NCBI RefSeq assembly: GCF_000471905.2
Contig: NW_006499997.1
Location: forward strand, 1,967,776 to 2,031,775
Source: Amborella trichopoda
Lineage: Eukaryota > Streptophyta > Magnoliopsida > Amborellales > Amborellaceae
DNA length: 64,000 nt
Direction of reading: 5' to 3'
Below are positions 1 to 10,223 of the stretch, piece after piece. Below the pieces are notes generated by a model. It saw only the letters and a program-made list of their open reading frames with translations. It was not told where the DNA came from and did not search any database. Position numbers and translations under genes: made by a program. How positions within the stretch are numbered: position 1 is the stretch's first letter; every line of letters starts with the position of its first letter.

Positions 1-158
1 GATGCTCTCTGGGGGACTGCCTTGTAATGCAATTCCCGTCGGGCAGTAGGCAGAATCCTTTGCTGACGACTTAAATACGCGAGGGGGTATTGTAGTGTCA
101 GAGTGGCCTTGCTGCCATGATCCACTGAGATTCAGCTTTGTGTCGCAACGATTCGTCC
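1..158 (+). rRNA. 26S rRNA gene, 3' end (partial)
   Basis: The sequence matches the conserved 3' end of plant 26S/25S rRNA. It has the ACGACTTAAATACGCGA block at about 66-82, the GGCAGAGTGGCCTTGCTGCCACGATCC-like block around 98-124 and an ATTCGTCCC end near 151-159. The gene enters from the left edge, so only its last ~158 bp are present. Several positions differ from the usual plant sequence, for example GAGGGGGTATTG where GACGGGGTATTG is normal, which suggests a decayed copy. The 3' end was placed by recall of the canonical terminus and may be off by a few bases. Confidence 0.85.
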
Positions 159-412
159 CCCTCTCCCCACACCCCCCAAATTTAAAACTACAGAGAATGA
201 GCACAAGAGGTTCGGAGTTAATGCCTTGTGAACTTTCGGATATCCATGCTCCACTGATAGCTAAAGGGCATACCTTAGACATCAATCACATCAGAAGGCC
301 AGAAAGAAGCTTAGATGGCCTTGGGGTGTGCACCATTGGCCCGGGCCATGCATCGCAGTGGCTTCAGGGGGTGCGGTGACATGCTTTTATGGTGCGTCAC
401 GCAAGAACCCCG
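159..412 (+). other. Start of ribosomal intergenic spacer (3' flank of 26S)
   Basis: This is non-repetitive spacer directly after the 26S end. It starts with a C-rich tract and then a block around 190-281. That block, together with the last bases of 26S, recurs at 5797-5945. It probably contains the 3' ETS and the Pol I termination region, but I cannot identify a terminator motif by sequence. The ~84-bp subrepeats begin near 413. Confidence 0.6.
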
Positions 413-800
413 TGCCTGGTGTGCACATCTCGGTGCCCACCACCAACCATTGTGTGGGTGTGCCTAGCATACCACCGTGTGCCTATGCACACACCTTAGT
501 GCCCACCAGGCATACTGTGTGGGTGTGCCTTGCACGAAGGGCCCTCATGACGCCGTGAGCCTAGGCGCACACCTCGATGCCCACCAGGCATACTGCAAGG
601 GTGTGCCTTGCTCGGGAAACCCCTAGGCCCCCGCCGCGTCGTGTGCATGGGCATACACCACAGAGCCCTCAACTCATACGAGGTGTGTGTGCCATGCTCG
701 GGCTACCCGAAGGCCCTCGCAGCACCGTGTGCTTGGACCTTCAACTCGTTGCCCACCAACCATACTGCGTGGGTGTGCCATTCTCGGGCATCCCACCAGC
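413..800 (+). repeat. IGS subrepeat array 1 (~84-bp monomers)
   Basis: Tandem degenerate monomers share a core CACACCTCGGTGCCCACC, then GGCATACTGCGTGGGTGTGCC, then a variable segment ending in CCGTGTGCCTAGGC. The period measured on the cleanest neighbours elsewhere in the window is about 84 bp. Roughly four to five monomers lie here. They are spacer repeats of the 45S rDNA, judged by position between the 26S end and the next 18S. Open frames through them are a by-product of a period divisible by three. Confidence 0.8.
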
Positions 801-1130
801 CGTCGAGGCCCCCTGCCTTCAACCGTGCGTGTGGTGATGCACCCAGGCACGCAACGTCGTGCATTAAGGTGGTATGGGTCGTGCTTAGGGAAAACATATG
901 CGAGTTTGACCCCATTAGGTGTCACTCTGGAGTTTCAAGTGTTTTAAGTTATCGTACATTGTTAAGGGGGATGGGGTAGCCCCTCATGTTGCCTTGATTA
1001 AACCCGTCATGATCGCCCACCAGGCCTTATCGCCACGCACCACCCCACCCCGTATCTTGTCGTCAGTCCATTCGTCGACCCGCTATGACCCATCTCCGTA
1101 TCTCGTGGTTGGCTTAGGAGCAGCAAAATA
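800..1130 (+). promoter_or_regulatory. IGS hub 1, long type (candidate spacer promoter)
   Basis: A segment unlike the 84-bp monomers. It begins near CCTTCAACCGTGC, continues through GGTATGGGTCGTG and an AAAACATATG core at 891-900, then GTGTCACTCTGGAGTTTC and a tail ending near GGCTTAGGAGCAGC. The same segment recurs at about 1760, 10690, 11790 and 12770, and in shorter form at about 4470, 14850 and 16330. It resembles the sequence at 17340-17460 in the expected place of the Pol I gene promoter. Spacer-promoter function is inferred from that resemblance only; the usual plant TATATA(R)GGG start motif is not seen. Confidence 0.45.
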
Positions 1131-1275
1131 GGCGTAAAAAAACAGCGGGTGCATGCACATGCACTCACGCGTGTGACGCGCAACTCCCACATGGCACTTT
1201 AGAACGACGCAAGCACGCACGTACGCACCACGGTGGGTACACCAAGCTTGAGCTTGCCCACCACCCGTAGCCCCA
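1131..1275 (+). other. CA/TG-rich spacer tail after hub 1
   Basis: Alternating purine-pyrimidine sequence rich in CACGCA and GTGCATGCAC. It follows the hub and precedes the next array. Related tails follow hubs 4 and 5 (about 11000-11130 and 12120-12220). No gene is seen. Confidence 0.6.
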
Positions 1276-1760
1276 CATGCCGCCGTGTGTCAAGGAGCAC
1301 CCCACGGAGCCCTCAACCCATACCGTGTGGGTGTGCCTTGCTTGGGCTGACCCGTGGACCCTCGATGCGCTGTTCCTAGGCGCTCACCTCGATGCCCACT
1401 TGGCATACTTTGTGGGTGTGCCTTCATCCCATCGTGATCCTAGGCACACACCTCGGTGCTCATCAGGCATACTACATGGGTGTGCCTGGTCAAGTAGGCC
1501 CTCACGACACCGTGTGCCTAGGCACACACCTCGGTGCCTACCAGGCATACTATGTGCGTGTGCCTTTCTCGGGCAACCCGTCGGCCCCCTGGCACCATAT
1601 GCCTAGGCACACACCGCGGAGCCCTCAACCTATACACCGTGGGTGTGTCATGCTCGGGCTACTCGAAGGCCGTCACAACACTGTGTGCCTGAATGCTCAA
1701 CGCAATGCCCAACAACCATACTGTGTGGGTGTGCCATGCTCGGGTATGGGTGTGCCCTTT
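1276..1760 (+). repeat. IGS subrepeat array 2 (~84-bp monomers)
   Basis: About five to six monomers of the same family as array 1. The first is the variant type that carries GGAGCCCTCAACCCATAC and a GACCCGTGGACCCTCGATGC segment, the others the CTCGGTGCCCACCAGGCATAC type. The alternation of these two monomer classes recurs in every array. Confidence 0.8.
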
Positions 1761-2070
1761 AACCGTGCATGTGGTGATGCACTCAAGCACGCAACATCGT
1801 GCATTGAGGTGGTATGGGTCGTGCTTGGGGAAAAAATATGCCAGTTTGACCCCATTAGGTGTCACTCTGGAGTTTCAGGTGTTTTAAGTTAGCGTACATT
1901 GTTGAGGGGGAAGGGACGACCCCTCATGTTGCCTTCATTTGACCTGTCATGACCGCCCATCGGGCCTTATGGCCATGGACCGCCCCACCCTGTGTCCTGT
2001 CGTCGATCCATTCACTGACCTGCTATGACCCATCTCCGTATCTCGTGGTTGGCTCGGGAGCCGCAAAACG
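1760..2070 (+). promoter_or_regulatory. IGS hub 2, long type (candidate spacer promoter)
   Basis: Second copy of the long hub, with the AAAAAATATG core at 1831-1840 and the same downstream block ending near GGCTCGGGAGCCGC at about 2053-2066. Unlike hub 1 it lacks the CA/TG-rich tail and passes directly into subrepeats. Regulatory role inferred from similarity to the putative gene promoter at 17340-17460. Confidence 0.45.
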
Positions 2071-4470
2071 GGCCCCACCACTCGTACTGCGAGGGTGTGC
2101 CAGGCTCAGGCCACCCATAGGCCCTCGTTGAGTCGTGTGCTTAGGCTCACACCATGGAGCTTTCAACGCATACTGCGTGGGTGTGCCTTGCCTGGGCGGA
2201 CCCGTGGACCCTCGATGCGCGATTCTTAGGTGCACACCTCGGTGCCCACCATGCATACTACGGAGGTGTTTCCAGCTCGGGCAACTCGTAGGCCTTCATT
2301 CCACCTTATGCCCACGCAGCCACCTCGGTGCCCACTAGATGTACTGTGTGTGTGAGCCTTGCTAAGGACACCTGTAAGCCCTCGCGGTGTCTTGTGCATT
2401 GGCACACACCCCGTGGCCCTCAACCCATACTGCGTAGGTGTGCCGTACCTGGGTTGACTTGTGGACCCTCGATGCGTTGTGCCTATGCGCACACCTTAGT
2501 GCTCACCATCACCCATACTGCGTGGGTGTTCCCAGCTCGTGCATCCTGTAGGCACTTTGCTGCGCTGTGCCTATGCACACACCTTGATGACCACCAGGCA
2601 TACCGCGTGGGTGTGCTTAACACGACAACCGGTAGGCACTCGCAACGTAGTGTATCTAGATGCACACCTCGCTGTTCACCAGGCAAACTGCGTGGTTGTG
2701 CCTTGCTCGGGCAACCCATAGACCATCGCGACACCGTATGCCTAGCTGCTGACCATGAAGCCCTCAACCCATCTGCGTGGGTGTGCCTTGCTTGGGATGA
2801 CCCATTGACTCTCGATGCGCTGTTCCTAGGTGCACACCTCAGTGCCCACCAGGCATATTGCGTGGGTGTTCCCTGCTCAGGCAACCCGTAGGCCTTCATA
2901 CCACCATGTGCCTAGGCACACACCTCGGTGCCCACTAGGCATATTGCGTGGGTGTGCCTAGCCCGGCAGCCGGTATGCCCTCATGACACCGTTTGCCNNN
3001 NNNNNNNNNNNNNNNNNNNNNNNNNNNNNNNNNNNNNNNNNNNNNNNNNNNNNNNNNNNNNNNNNNNNNNNNNNNNNNNNNNNNNNNNNNNNNNNNNNNN
3101 NNNNNNNNNNNNNNNNNNNNNNNNNNNNNNNNNNNNNNNNNNNNNNNNNNNNNNNNNNNNNNNNNNNNNNNNNNNNNNNNNNNNNNNNNNNNNNNNNNNN
3201 NNNNNNNNNNNNNNNNNNNNNNNNNNNNNNNNNNNNNNNNNNNNNNNNNNNNNNNNNNNNNNNNNNNNNNNNNNNNNNNNNNNNNNNNNNNNNNNNNNNN
3301 NNNNNNNNNNNNNNNNNNNNNNNNNNNNNNNNNNNNNNNNNNNNNNNNNNNNNNNNNNNNNNNNNNNNNNNNNNNNNNNNNNNNNNNNNNNNNNNNNNNN
3401 NNNNNNNNNNNNNNNNNNNNNNNNNNNNNNNNNNNNNNNNNNNNNNNNNNNNNNNNNNNNNNNNNNNNNNNNNNNNNNNNNNNNNNNNNNNNNNNNNNNN
3501 NNNNNNNNNNNNNNNNNNNNNNNNNNNNNNNNNNNNNNNNNNNNNNNNNNNNNNNNNNNNNNNNNNNNNNNNNNNNNNNNNNNNNNNNNNNNNNNNNNNN
3601 NNNNNNNNNNNNNNNNNNNNNNNNNNNNNNNNNNNNNNNNNNNNNNNNNNNNNNNNNNNNNNNNNNNNNNNNNNNNNNNNNNNNNNNNNNNNNNNNNNNN
3701 NNNNNNNNNNNNNNNNNNNNNNNNNNNNNNNNNNNNNNNNNNNNNNNNNNNNNNNNNNNNNNNNNNNNNNNNNNNNNNNNNNNNNNNNNNNNNNNNNNNN
3801 NNNNNNNNNNNNNNNNNNNNNNNNNNNNNNNNNNNNNNNNNNNNNNNNNNNCCTATCCCCTGTGTGCCTTGATCGAGAAACCGATAGGTCTCCACGGCGT
3901 CGTGTGGCTAGGAACACACCACGGAGCCCTCAACCCATACTGCATGGGTGTGCCTTGCCTCGGCTGACTTGTTGACCCTCGATGTGTTGTGCCGAGGAAC
4001 ACACCTTAGTGCTCACCACCCATACCGTGTGGGTGTTCCCAACTGGGGCAACCTGTAGGCACTTCTCACGCTATGCTTAGGCACACACCTCGGTGCCCAC
4101 CAGGCATACTACGTGGGTGTCCCTAGCTCGGTGATCGGTTGGCCCTCGCGACACCGGGTACCTAGGTGCACACCTTGGTGCCCACCAGGCATACTGCGTG
4201 GGTGTCCCGAGCTCAGTGATCGGTAGGCTCGAGTGACGTCGTGTACCTCGGTGCCCACCAGGCAAACTGTGTGGGTGTGCCCAGCTTGGGAAACCCGAAG
4301 GCCATCGCGGTGCCGTGTGCCTAGGCACACACCATGGAGCCCTCAACCCATACTGCGTGGATGTGCCTTGCCACTGCTAACTTGTGGACCCTCAATGCAT
4401 TGTGTCTAGTCGCACACCACGGAGCCCTCAACCCATTCTTCTTGGGTGTGCCTTGCTCATTCATCCCACC
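2070..4470 (+). repeat. IGS subrepeat array 3 (~84-bp monomers), interrupted by gap
   Basis: Long array of ~84-bp monomers of both variant classes. In its cleanest part, successive CTAGG-CACAC units start near 4077 and 4161, giving the 84-bp period. An 854-bp run of N lies inside, and array sequence is seen on both sides of it. The real copy number is therefore unknown. Confidence 0.8.
2998..3851. other. Assembly gap (854 N)
   Basis: A continuous run of N within the subrepeat array. Open frames spanning it are meaningless. Confidence 1.
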
Positions 4471-4700
4471 GGCCCTCGAGGCCCCCTAGCTTCAACCGTG
4501 TGTGTGGTGGTGATGCACCCAAGGATGCAACGTTGTGCATTGAGGTGGTATGGGTCGTGATGGGGTCAAATATATGCTAGTTTCACCCCAATAGGTGTCA
4601 CTCAGAAATTCCAGGTGTTTTAAGGCATCACACATACTTGGGAAGGATGGGCATCTGAGTGGGACGAGGCTGAGGTACGTGATTTGGGCAAGGCTCGCTG
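4470..4700 (+). promoter_or_regulatory. IGS hub 3, short type (candidate spacer promoter)
   Basis: Short-type hub with CAAATATATGCTAG at about 4567-4580. It is followed by GGTGTTTTAAGGCATCACAC and a block ending GTACGTGATTTG. It lacks the long GGACCCGTCATGACCGCC tail of hubs 1 and 2. It is closer to the 17340-17460 gene-promoter-like sequence than the long hubs are, sharing a full ATATATGCTA core and an ATA(G/C)TTGGG motif. Confidence 0.45.
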
Positions 4701-5796
4701 TCAATGCGTGGGTGTGCTTTGCTTTGGCTGACCCGAAGACACTCGATGAGATGTGCCTAGTCGCACACCTTGGTGCTCACAACCCATGAAGCATGGTTGT
4801 GCCCAGCTCGTTGAACTCGTAGGCACTCGCAGTGCCGTGCCTAGGCACACAACACATTACCCACCAGGCGCATACTGCGTGCGTGTACCTTTTTTTGGAT
4901 GACCCGTGGACACTCGATGCGCTATGCCTAGGTGCACACCTCAGTGCTCACCACCCATACCGCGTGAGTGTTCTCAGCTCATGCAACTTATAGACACTTA
5001 CGACGTTGTGCGTATGCACACAAGTTGGTGCCCACCTGACATACTTTGTGGATGTGCCTAGCTTGGCTAGCTGCAGGCCTTCACAATGCGGTGTTCCTAG
5101 GCACACACCTTGTTGCCCATCAAGCATACTACGTGGGTGTGCCTTGCCCCATGGTGCCTAGGCGCACACCTCAGTGCTCACCACCCATACCGCGTGGGTG
5201 TTCCCAACGCATGCAACCTGTAAGCACTTGTGGTGCTATGCCTATGCACATACGTTGGTGCCCACCTGGCATACTTTGTGGATGTGCCTAGCTCGTCTAT
5301 CGTGATGCCGTGTGCCTAGGGGCAAACCTCAGTGCCCACCAGGCATACTGCGTGAGTGTGCCTTGCCCCGTGGACCCACGATGTGTTATGCCTAGGCGCA
5401 CACCTCAACGCTTACCACCCATACCACAGGGGTGTTCCAAGCTCATGCTACCTGTAGGCACTTGTGGTGCTATGCCTAGGGACACATGTTGGTTCCCACC
5501 TGGCATACTTTGTGGATGTGCCTAGCTTTGCTACCGGTAGGCACTAGTGACGCCATGTGCTTAGGCGCACTCCTCGGTGCCCCACCAGGTATACTGTGTG
5601 GGTGTTGCTTGCCCCGTGGACCCACGATGTGCTTTGCCTAGGTGCACACCTCATACTCACCACCCATACCGCGTGGGTGTTCTCAGCCCATGCAACCTGC
5701 GGGCACTTGTGACGTTGTGCCTAGGCACACACCTCGATGCCCACAAGGCATACTGTGTGGGTGTGCCTAGCCCGGCAGTAGGTAGGCCCTCATGAT
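4700..5796 (+). repeat. IGS subrepeat array 4 (~84-bp monomers)
   Basis: About a dozen degenerate monomers. Many here are of a third variant in which the core reads CACCACCCATACCGCGTGGGTGTTCCCA, alternating with CACCTGGCATACTTTGTGGATGTGCC. The same variant mix is seen at 15080-16330 in the second spacer, so monomer types are ordered along the spacer rather than random. Confidence 0.75.
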
Positions 5797-5945
5797 GCAG
5801 CCTTATGTCGCAACGATTCGTCCTCCCCTCCCCACACCCCCCAAATTTAGAACTACACAGACCGAGCACAAGAGGTTCGGAGTTAGTGCCTTGTGAACTT
5901 TCGAATATCCACGCCCCGCTGGTAGCTAAAGGGCATACCATAGCT
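5797..5945 (+). repeat. Duplicate of the 26S 3' terminus and its flank
   Basis: About 150 bp here match 131-281 closely. The match covers the last ~25 bases of 26S (GTCGCAACGATTCGTCC), the C-rich tract ACACCCCCCAAATTTA, the GAGCACAAGAGGTTCGGAGTTA block and the GGTAGCTAAAGGGCATACC end. It lies about 5.7 kb downstream of the original, at the edge of the array and before the ETS repeats. It may act as a promoter-proximal terminator or be a relic of unequal exchange; position is the only functional hint. Confidence 0.8.
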
Positions 5946-6100
5946 AAAGGGCATACCTAGAGCATGCCACACATTGCACTGTGTTGTGCTCTAGGCCCCC
6001 CCATCCCATCTCACCAGCTATTCTGACGCACTAGAATGGGCCCAGACCTTCTTATGGGCACCAACCATTGAGGACTTGGTGCCCATAAGACGGTCCTAGC
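5946..6100 (+). other. Spacer segment between subrepeats and ETS repeats (unit 1)
   Basis: About 90 bp here (CACCAGCTATT, GATGCACTAG-like) align with 17160-17240 of the second unit. The ~550 bp that follow in unit 2, which include the gene-promoter-like ATATATGC block, have no counterpart here. Unit 1 therefore appears to lack its main promoter. Confidence 0.5.
6051..6089. repeat. Perfect inverted repeat (hairpin)
   Basis: Left arm CTTATGGGCACCAA (6051-6064) and right arm TTGGTGCCCATAAG (6076-6089) are perfect reverse complements of 14 bp, separated by 11 bp. It lies at the point where unit 1 diverges from unit 2. Only the left arm start CTTATGGGC is present at 17238 in unit 2. Confidence 0.9.
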
Positions 6101-6765
6101 TCACGGCACCGATCCTAGTGCTGTGGACGACGGTCCTAGCTCACGGCAGCCAGAAGAAGTCCTGCTTCCCTCTCTGACATGACCCTCTCTGGATGATGGT
6201 GGGGTTACAAGCCTGATGCTGCGCCGTTGTGTCCTTGACACAATATGGCATGCCTTTGACAGTGGATGACTGTTTGTCTTGCCATCGAACATGATTCGTG
6301 TCTAGGTGATGGTGGTGGATGTCTTGATGTTGCGACCTTGCGTCGTAGAAGTGATGTGGTCCAACTATGGCAGCCAGATGAAGTTTTGCTTCCCTCCCTG
6401 ACATGACCCTCTCTGTATGACGGTTGGGTGGCAAGCCTGAGGCTGCACGTTTGCGTTTTAAACGCAATATGGCACCATGTGCATGGTCACGGAATGTGGT
6501 ACCATGTTCATTGTCCCGATCAAATAGTTATGGTAGTGGACGACGGTTCCCCATGGCACTGATCCTAGGCATAGTCCTGGGCGATGAGGAGGGGATGTCT
6601 CGACATAGTGCTTTTGCGTCTCTCAGATGTGATATGGCCCCAACCATTGTAGCCAGATCAAGTCCTTCTTCCCTCCCAGACATGACCCTGCTCTAGATGA
6701 TGGTGGGGTGATAGGCCCGTGGCTGCGCCGTTGCGTCCCTTGCGCAATATGGCATGTCCTGCTCA
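6100..6765 (+). repeat. ETS subrepeats of unit 1 (three copies)
   Basis: Repeats of about 225-280 bp carry GCCAGATGAAGTCCTGCTTCCCTCC, TGACATGACCCT, GATGATGGTGGGGTGGCAGGCC and GCGCAATATGGCAT-type blocks. The CTTCCCTC landmark falls near 6163, 6387 and 6669, giving spacings of about 224 and 282 bp. Related repeats occupy 17560-18755 upstream of the second 18S. They lie 5' of 18S and are probably 5' ETS repeats. Confidence 0.75.
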
Positions 6766-7392
6766 ATAAGCTTTCATGTTGTTTTAGTTCCTAGCCTTTC
6801 GTATCTTCCAGGTTTTTTAATGTCGTTTCAGTCGTGGTTTCTCGCACGTACATACTTCTTCCAGTGTTGGCCTTCATTCGAGTGATGCCCAGCTCTGGTG
6901 GGTCATGGACGTTTTACGGATCTTGCGGCTTGATTTTCTGGCCTCTGCCCATGAGATCAATATCGCTTAGTGCAAGTCAATGCCCCTGTGGGAGCAACGA
7001 CGTTTAGTCTTTGTTCTGGGATGTACTTCTTGTCTCCCCAACTATGGTGGCAGTTGTTGTGCGTGTGCATTCGATACCCTTTTGAGATGGCAGTGTATTT
7101 TGTTCAGTTGGTATTTGGATTATTGCTATGGGCTATTGGCCCCACAATTGCTCTCCTCCTGGGCTTGCTCTCTTGCAGCACCCTTGGTACAGTTCCAGTT
7201 TTCGATTCCCTTGTTTGGTGCCGTTTGGGCTCTCCCTATGTCTCTTGATACCAGACGATGCTTAGTTGTGTGGCCTTGAGTTGGCTCACCGCATAGACGT
7301 CCACCACTCGCCTCATTTGGCAGTGAAATGTAGGGTTCCATTCGGGCCCTACTTTAGGTCCCGTGTGGTTCCCCCATGTCGTTGTGGGATGC
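6766..7392 (+). other. 5' external transcribed spacer, unique part (unit 1)
   Basis: Non-repetitive sequence immediately upstream of 18S. It is closely matched by 18755-19350 in the second unit, including TTTTACGGATCTTGC, GTGGGAGCAACGACGTTTAG and TCACCGCATAGACGTCCACCACTCG blocks. Open frames in it appear in both units but diverge, as expected of non-coding ETS. Confidence 0.75.
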
Positions 7393-9137
7393 TACCTAAT
7401 TGATCTTGCCAGTAGTCATATGCTTCTCTCAAAGATTAAGCCATGTATGTGCAAGTGTGAACTAATTCAGACTGTGCAACTGCGAATGGCTCATTAAATC
7501 AGTTCTAGTTTGTTTGATGGTACATGCTACTCGGATAACCGTAGTAATTCTAGAGCTAATATGTGCAAAAAATCTTGACCTCTGGAAGGGATGCATTTAT
7601 TAGATAACAGGCCAGTGTGGGCTTTGCCTGATGCTTTGGTGAATCATGATAACTCGATGGATCGCACAACCGTTGTGTTGGCAATGCATCATTCAAATTT
7701 CTACCCTATCAACTTTCGAAGGTAGGATAGGGGCCTACCATGGTGGTGACAGGTGAGAGAGAATTAGGGTGAGATTCCGGAGAGGGACTATGAGAAACGG
7801 CTACCACATCCAAGGAAGGCAGCAAGCGCACAAATTACCCAGTCCTGACACAAGGAGGTAGTGACAATAAATAATAATACCGGGCTTCAAGAGTCTGGTA
7901 ATTGGAATGAGTACAATATAAACCCCTTAACGAGGATCCATTAGAGGGAAAGTCAGGTGTCAGTAGCCACGGTAATTCCAACTCCAATCGCGTATATTTA
8001 AGTTGTCGCAAATAAAAAGCTCGTAGTTGGATCTTGGGCTGGGCCGACTAGTCCGCCTTCATGGTGTGCACCGACCGTCCCGTCCCTTCACCCGGCGATG
8101 CGTTCCTGACCTTAACTGGCTTGGTCTTGCCTTCAGCACTGTTACTTTGAAGAAATTAGAGTGCTCAAAGCAAGCGTAAGCTTTGAATACCATAGCATGG
8201 GATAACATCACAAGATTTCGTTCCTATTGTGGTAGCCTTCGAGATCAGAGTAATGATTAAGAGGGACAGTCGGGGGCATTCGTATTTCATAGTCAGAGGT
8301 GAAATTCTTGGATTTATGAAAGATGAACCACTGCGAAAGCATCTGCCAATGTTGTTTTCATTACTCAAGAACAAAAGTTGGGGGATCGAAGATGATCAGA
8401 TACTGTCCTAGTCTCAACCATAAACGATGTCGACCTGGGATTGGCATATGTTGCTCTTAGGACTCCATCGGCACCTTATGATAAATCAAAGTCTTTGGGT
8501 TCCAGGGGGAATATGGTCGCAACGCTGAAACTTAAAGGAATTGATGGAAGGGCACCACAAGGAGTGGAACCTACGGCTTAATTTGAATCAACAAGGGGAA
8601 ACTTACCAGGTCCAAACAAAGTAAGGATTGCTAAAGTGAGAGCTCTTTCTTGATTCTATGGGTGGTGGTGTATGGCCGTTCTTAGTTGGTGGAGAGATTT
8701 GTCTGGTTAATTCTGTTAACAAAAGAGACCTCAACCTACTAACTAGCTACGTGGAGGTATCCTCCACAGCCAGCTTCTTAGAGGGGCTATGACCGTTTAG
8801 GCCACGGAAGTTTGAGGCACTAGCAGGTCTGTGATGCCCTTAGATGTTCTAGGCCACACGCACGCTACATTGATGTATTCAACGAGTATATAGCCATGAC
8901 CAACAGGCCTGGGTAATCTATTGAAATTTCATCATGATTGGGATAGATCATTGCAATTGTTGGTCTTCAACAAGGAATTCCTAGTAAGCGTGAGTCATCA
9001 GCTCGCGTTGAGTACATCTCTGCCCTTTGTACACACCACCGGTCTCTCCTACTGATTGAATGGTCCGGTGAAGTGTAAGGATCTCGACGACGAAGGCGGT
9101 CTGCCACTGGCGATGTCGCGAGAAGTCCACTGAACCC

Positions 9138-9174
<37 letters not shown>

Positions 9175-9202
9175 TGTAGGTGAACCTGCTGAAGGATCAT
9201 TG
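7393..9202 (+). pseudogene. 18S rRNA gene, full length but mutated (unit 1)
   Basis: Complete small-subunit rRNA sequence of about 1810 bp, the normal plant length. It starts at TACCTAATTGATCTTGCC (normally TACCTGGTTGATCCTGCC) and ends at GAAGGATCATTG. Recognisable landmarks are AGTAGTCATATGC, GGTAATTCCAACTCCAA, GAAACTTAAAGGAATTGATGGAAGG and GTCGTAACAAGG. Many substitutions hit otherwise invariant positions and many are C to T or G to A, as expected from decay of methylated cytosines. There are also small indels. I infer a silent pseudogene copy. Neighbours are the ETS upstream and ITS1 downstream in normal order. Confidence 0.9.
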
Positions 9203-9437
9203 AAGGATGCCCCAGCAGACAAACTGGAGAACATGTGGAGAGAATGCTGTGGTGGAGAGCCTCGCGTGGCCCCCACCTTTGAGGTTCGCCAAAGGCCCTT
9301 CCCACCAAATCAAAACAAAAAACCCTAGCACGTCAAGCGTCAAGGAAATGGATCACGGCAGAAATGTGGGGGGGCACCACGTAGGGGCACACTCGGTCCC
9401 CTTGCAGCACGCCCCACCACTCCGATCGCATACTGTC
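9203..9437 (+). other. Internal transcribed spacer 1 (unit 1)
   Basis: Lies between the 18S 3' end and 5.8S. It contains AGCACGTCAAGCGTCAAGGAA near 9333-9353, which fits the conserved angiosperm ITS1 motif GGCRY...GYGYCAAGGAA with one change. This motif is the main evidence that the host is a flowering plant. Length is about 235 bp, normal for angiosperms. Confidence 0.85.
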
Positions 9438-9598
9438 AAACACGACTCTCAACAACGGATATCTTGGCTCTCACCATGATGAAAAACATGGCGAAATGCG
9501 ATACTTTGTGTGAATTGCCGAATCCCGTGAATCATCGAGTCTTTGAATGCAAGTTACGCCCAAGGGTGTAGGTTGAGGGCACGCCTGCCTGGGATGCA
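9438..9598 (+). pseudogene. 5.8S rRNA gene, mutated (unit 1)
   Basis: Normal length (~161 bp) and position. The three motifs conserved in plant 5.8S are all altered. CGATGAAGAACGTAGC reads ATGATGAAAAACATGGC-like at 9476-9492. GAATTGCAGAATCC reads GAATTGCCGAATCC at 9512-9525. TTTGAACGCA reads TTTGAATGCA at 9542-9551. Loss of all three is a standard sign of an rDNA pseudogene. The 5' end AAACACGACTCTCAACAACGG is also changed from AAACGACTCTCGGCAACGG. Confidence 0.88.
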
Positions 9599-9832
9599 TG
9601 CCAAACGCCGCCCCCTCCTCACCCCTGCGCTCACTAGTGCATGGGCTCAGGGCGCAAGATGGCCACCCGTTCCCCTCCCCTCACGTTGATGGTGCGGTAG
9701 GCTCAAACCCAAGACCACAGCTTGCAGGTGATGCGACAATCAGTGGCCTCCACAGTGTGTCGTTGTCGCAATGCGGCTTAGGTTGGTCCCCAGCAAACAC
9801 ACAGACTTGCGGTCCATGCAAAGATTCCTCAC
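9599..9832 (+). other. Internal transcribed spacer 2 (unit 1)
   Basis: About 234 bp between 5.8S and 26S. It aligns well with 21170-21404 of the second unit, sharing CCGTTCCCCTCCCCTC, GGTGCGGTAGGCTCAAACCCAAG and GGCCTCCA-AGTGTGTCG. The two ITS2 copies differ at many sites, so the units have not been kept uniform by concerted evolution. Confidence 0.85.
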
Positions 9833-10182
9833 TGCGATCCTAGGTCAGGTGGGGCCACCCATTGAGTTTAAGCATATTAATAAGTGGAGGAAAAGAAACC
9901 TACCAAGATTCCACTAGTAACGGTGAACAAACCGGGAACTGCCCAGCGTGAGAATCAAGCGGCCCCACTGCTCGAATTGTAGTCTGTAGAAGCATCCTCA
10001 GCGGCGAACTGGGCATAAATCCCCTGGAACAGGGCGCCTGAGAGGGTGAGAGCCCTGTCATGCCCGGACCCTGCCGCACCACGAGGCGCTATGGCGAGTC
10101 GGGTTGTTTGGGAATGCAGCCCTATTTGGGCGGTAAATTCCGTTCAAGGCTAAATACCGACGAGAGAATAGAGAACAAGTGT

Positions 10183-10223
<41 letters not shown>

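Noticed and set aside
2928-3975. Long frames of 300 or more residues
   Set aside because: They consist almost wholly of the 854-bp N gap. The same holds for frames at 37005-37610.
413-5796. CRISPR-like array (regular repeats)
   Set aside because: Repeats are contiguous monomers without unique spacers, in plant nuclear rDNA spacer.
6970-7279. Hydrophobic frames upstream of 18S (also 18838-19157)
   Set aside because: Present in the ETS of both units but in shifted frames and with different ends, as expected of non-coding sequence.
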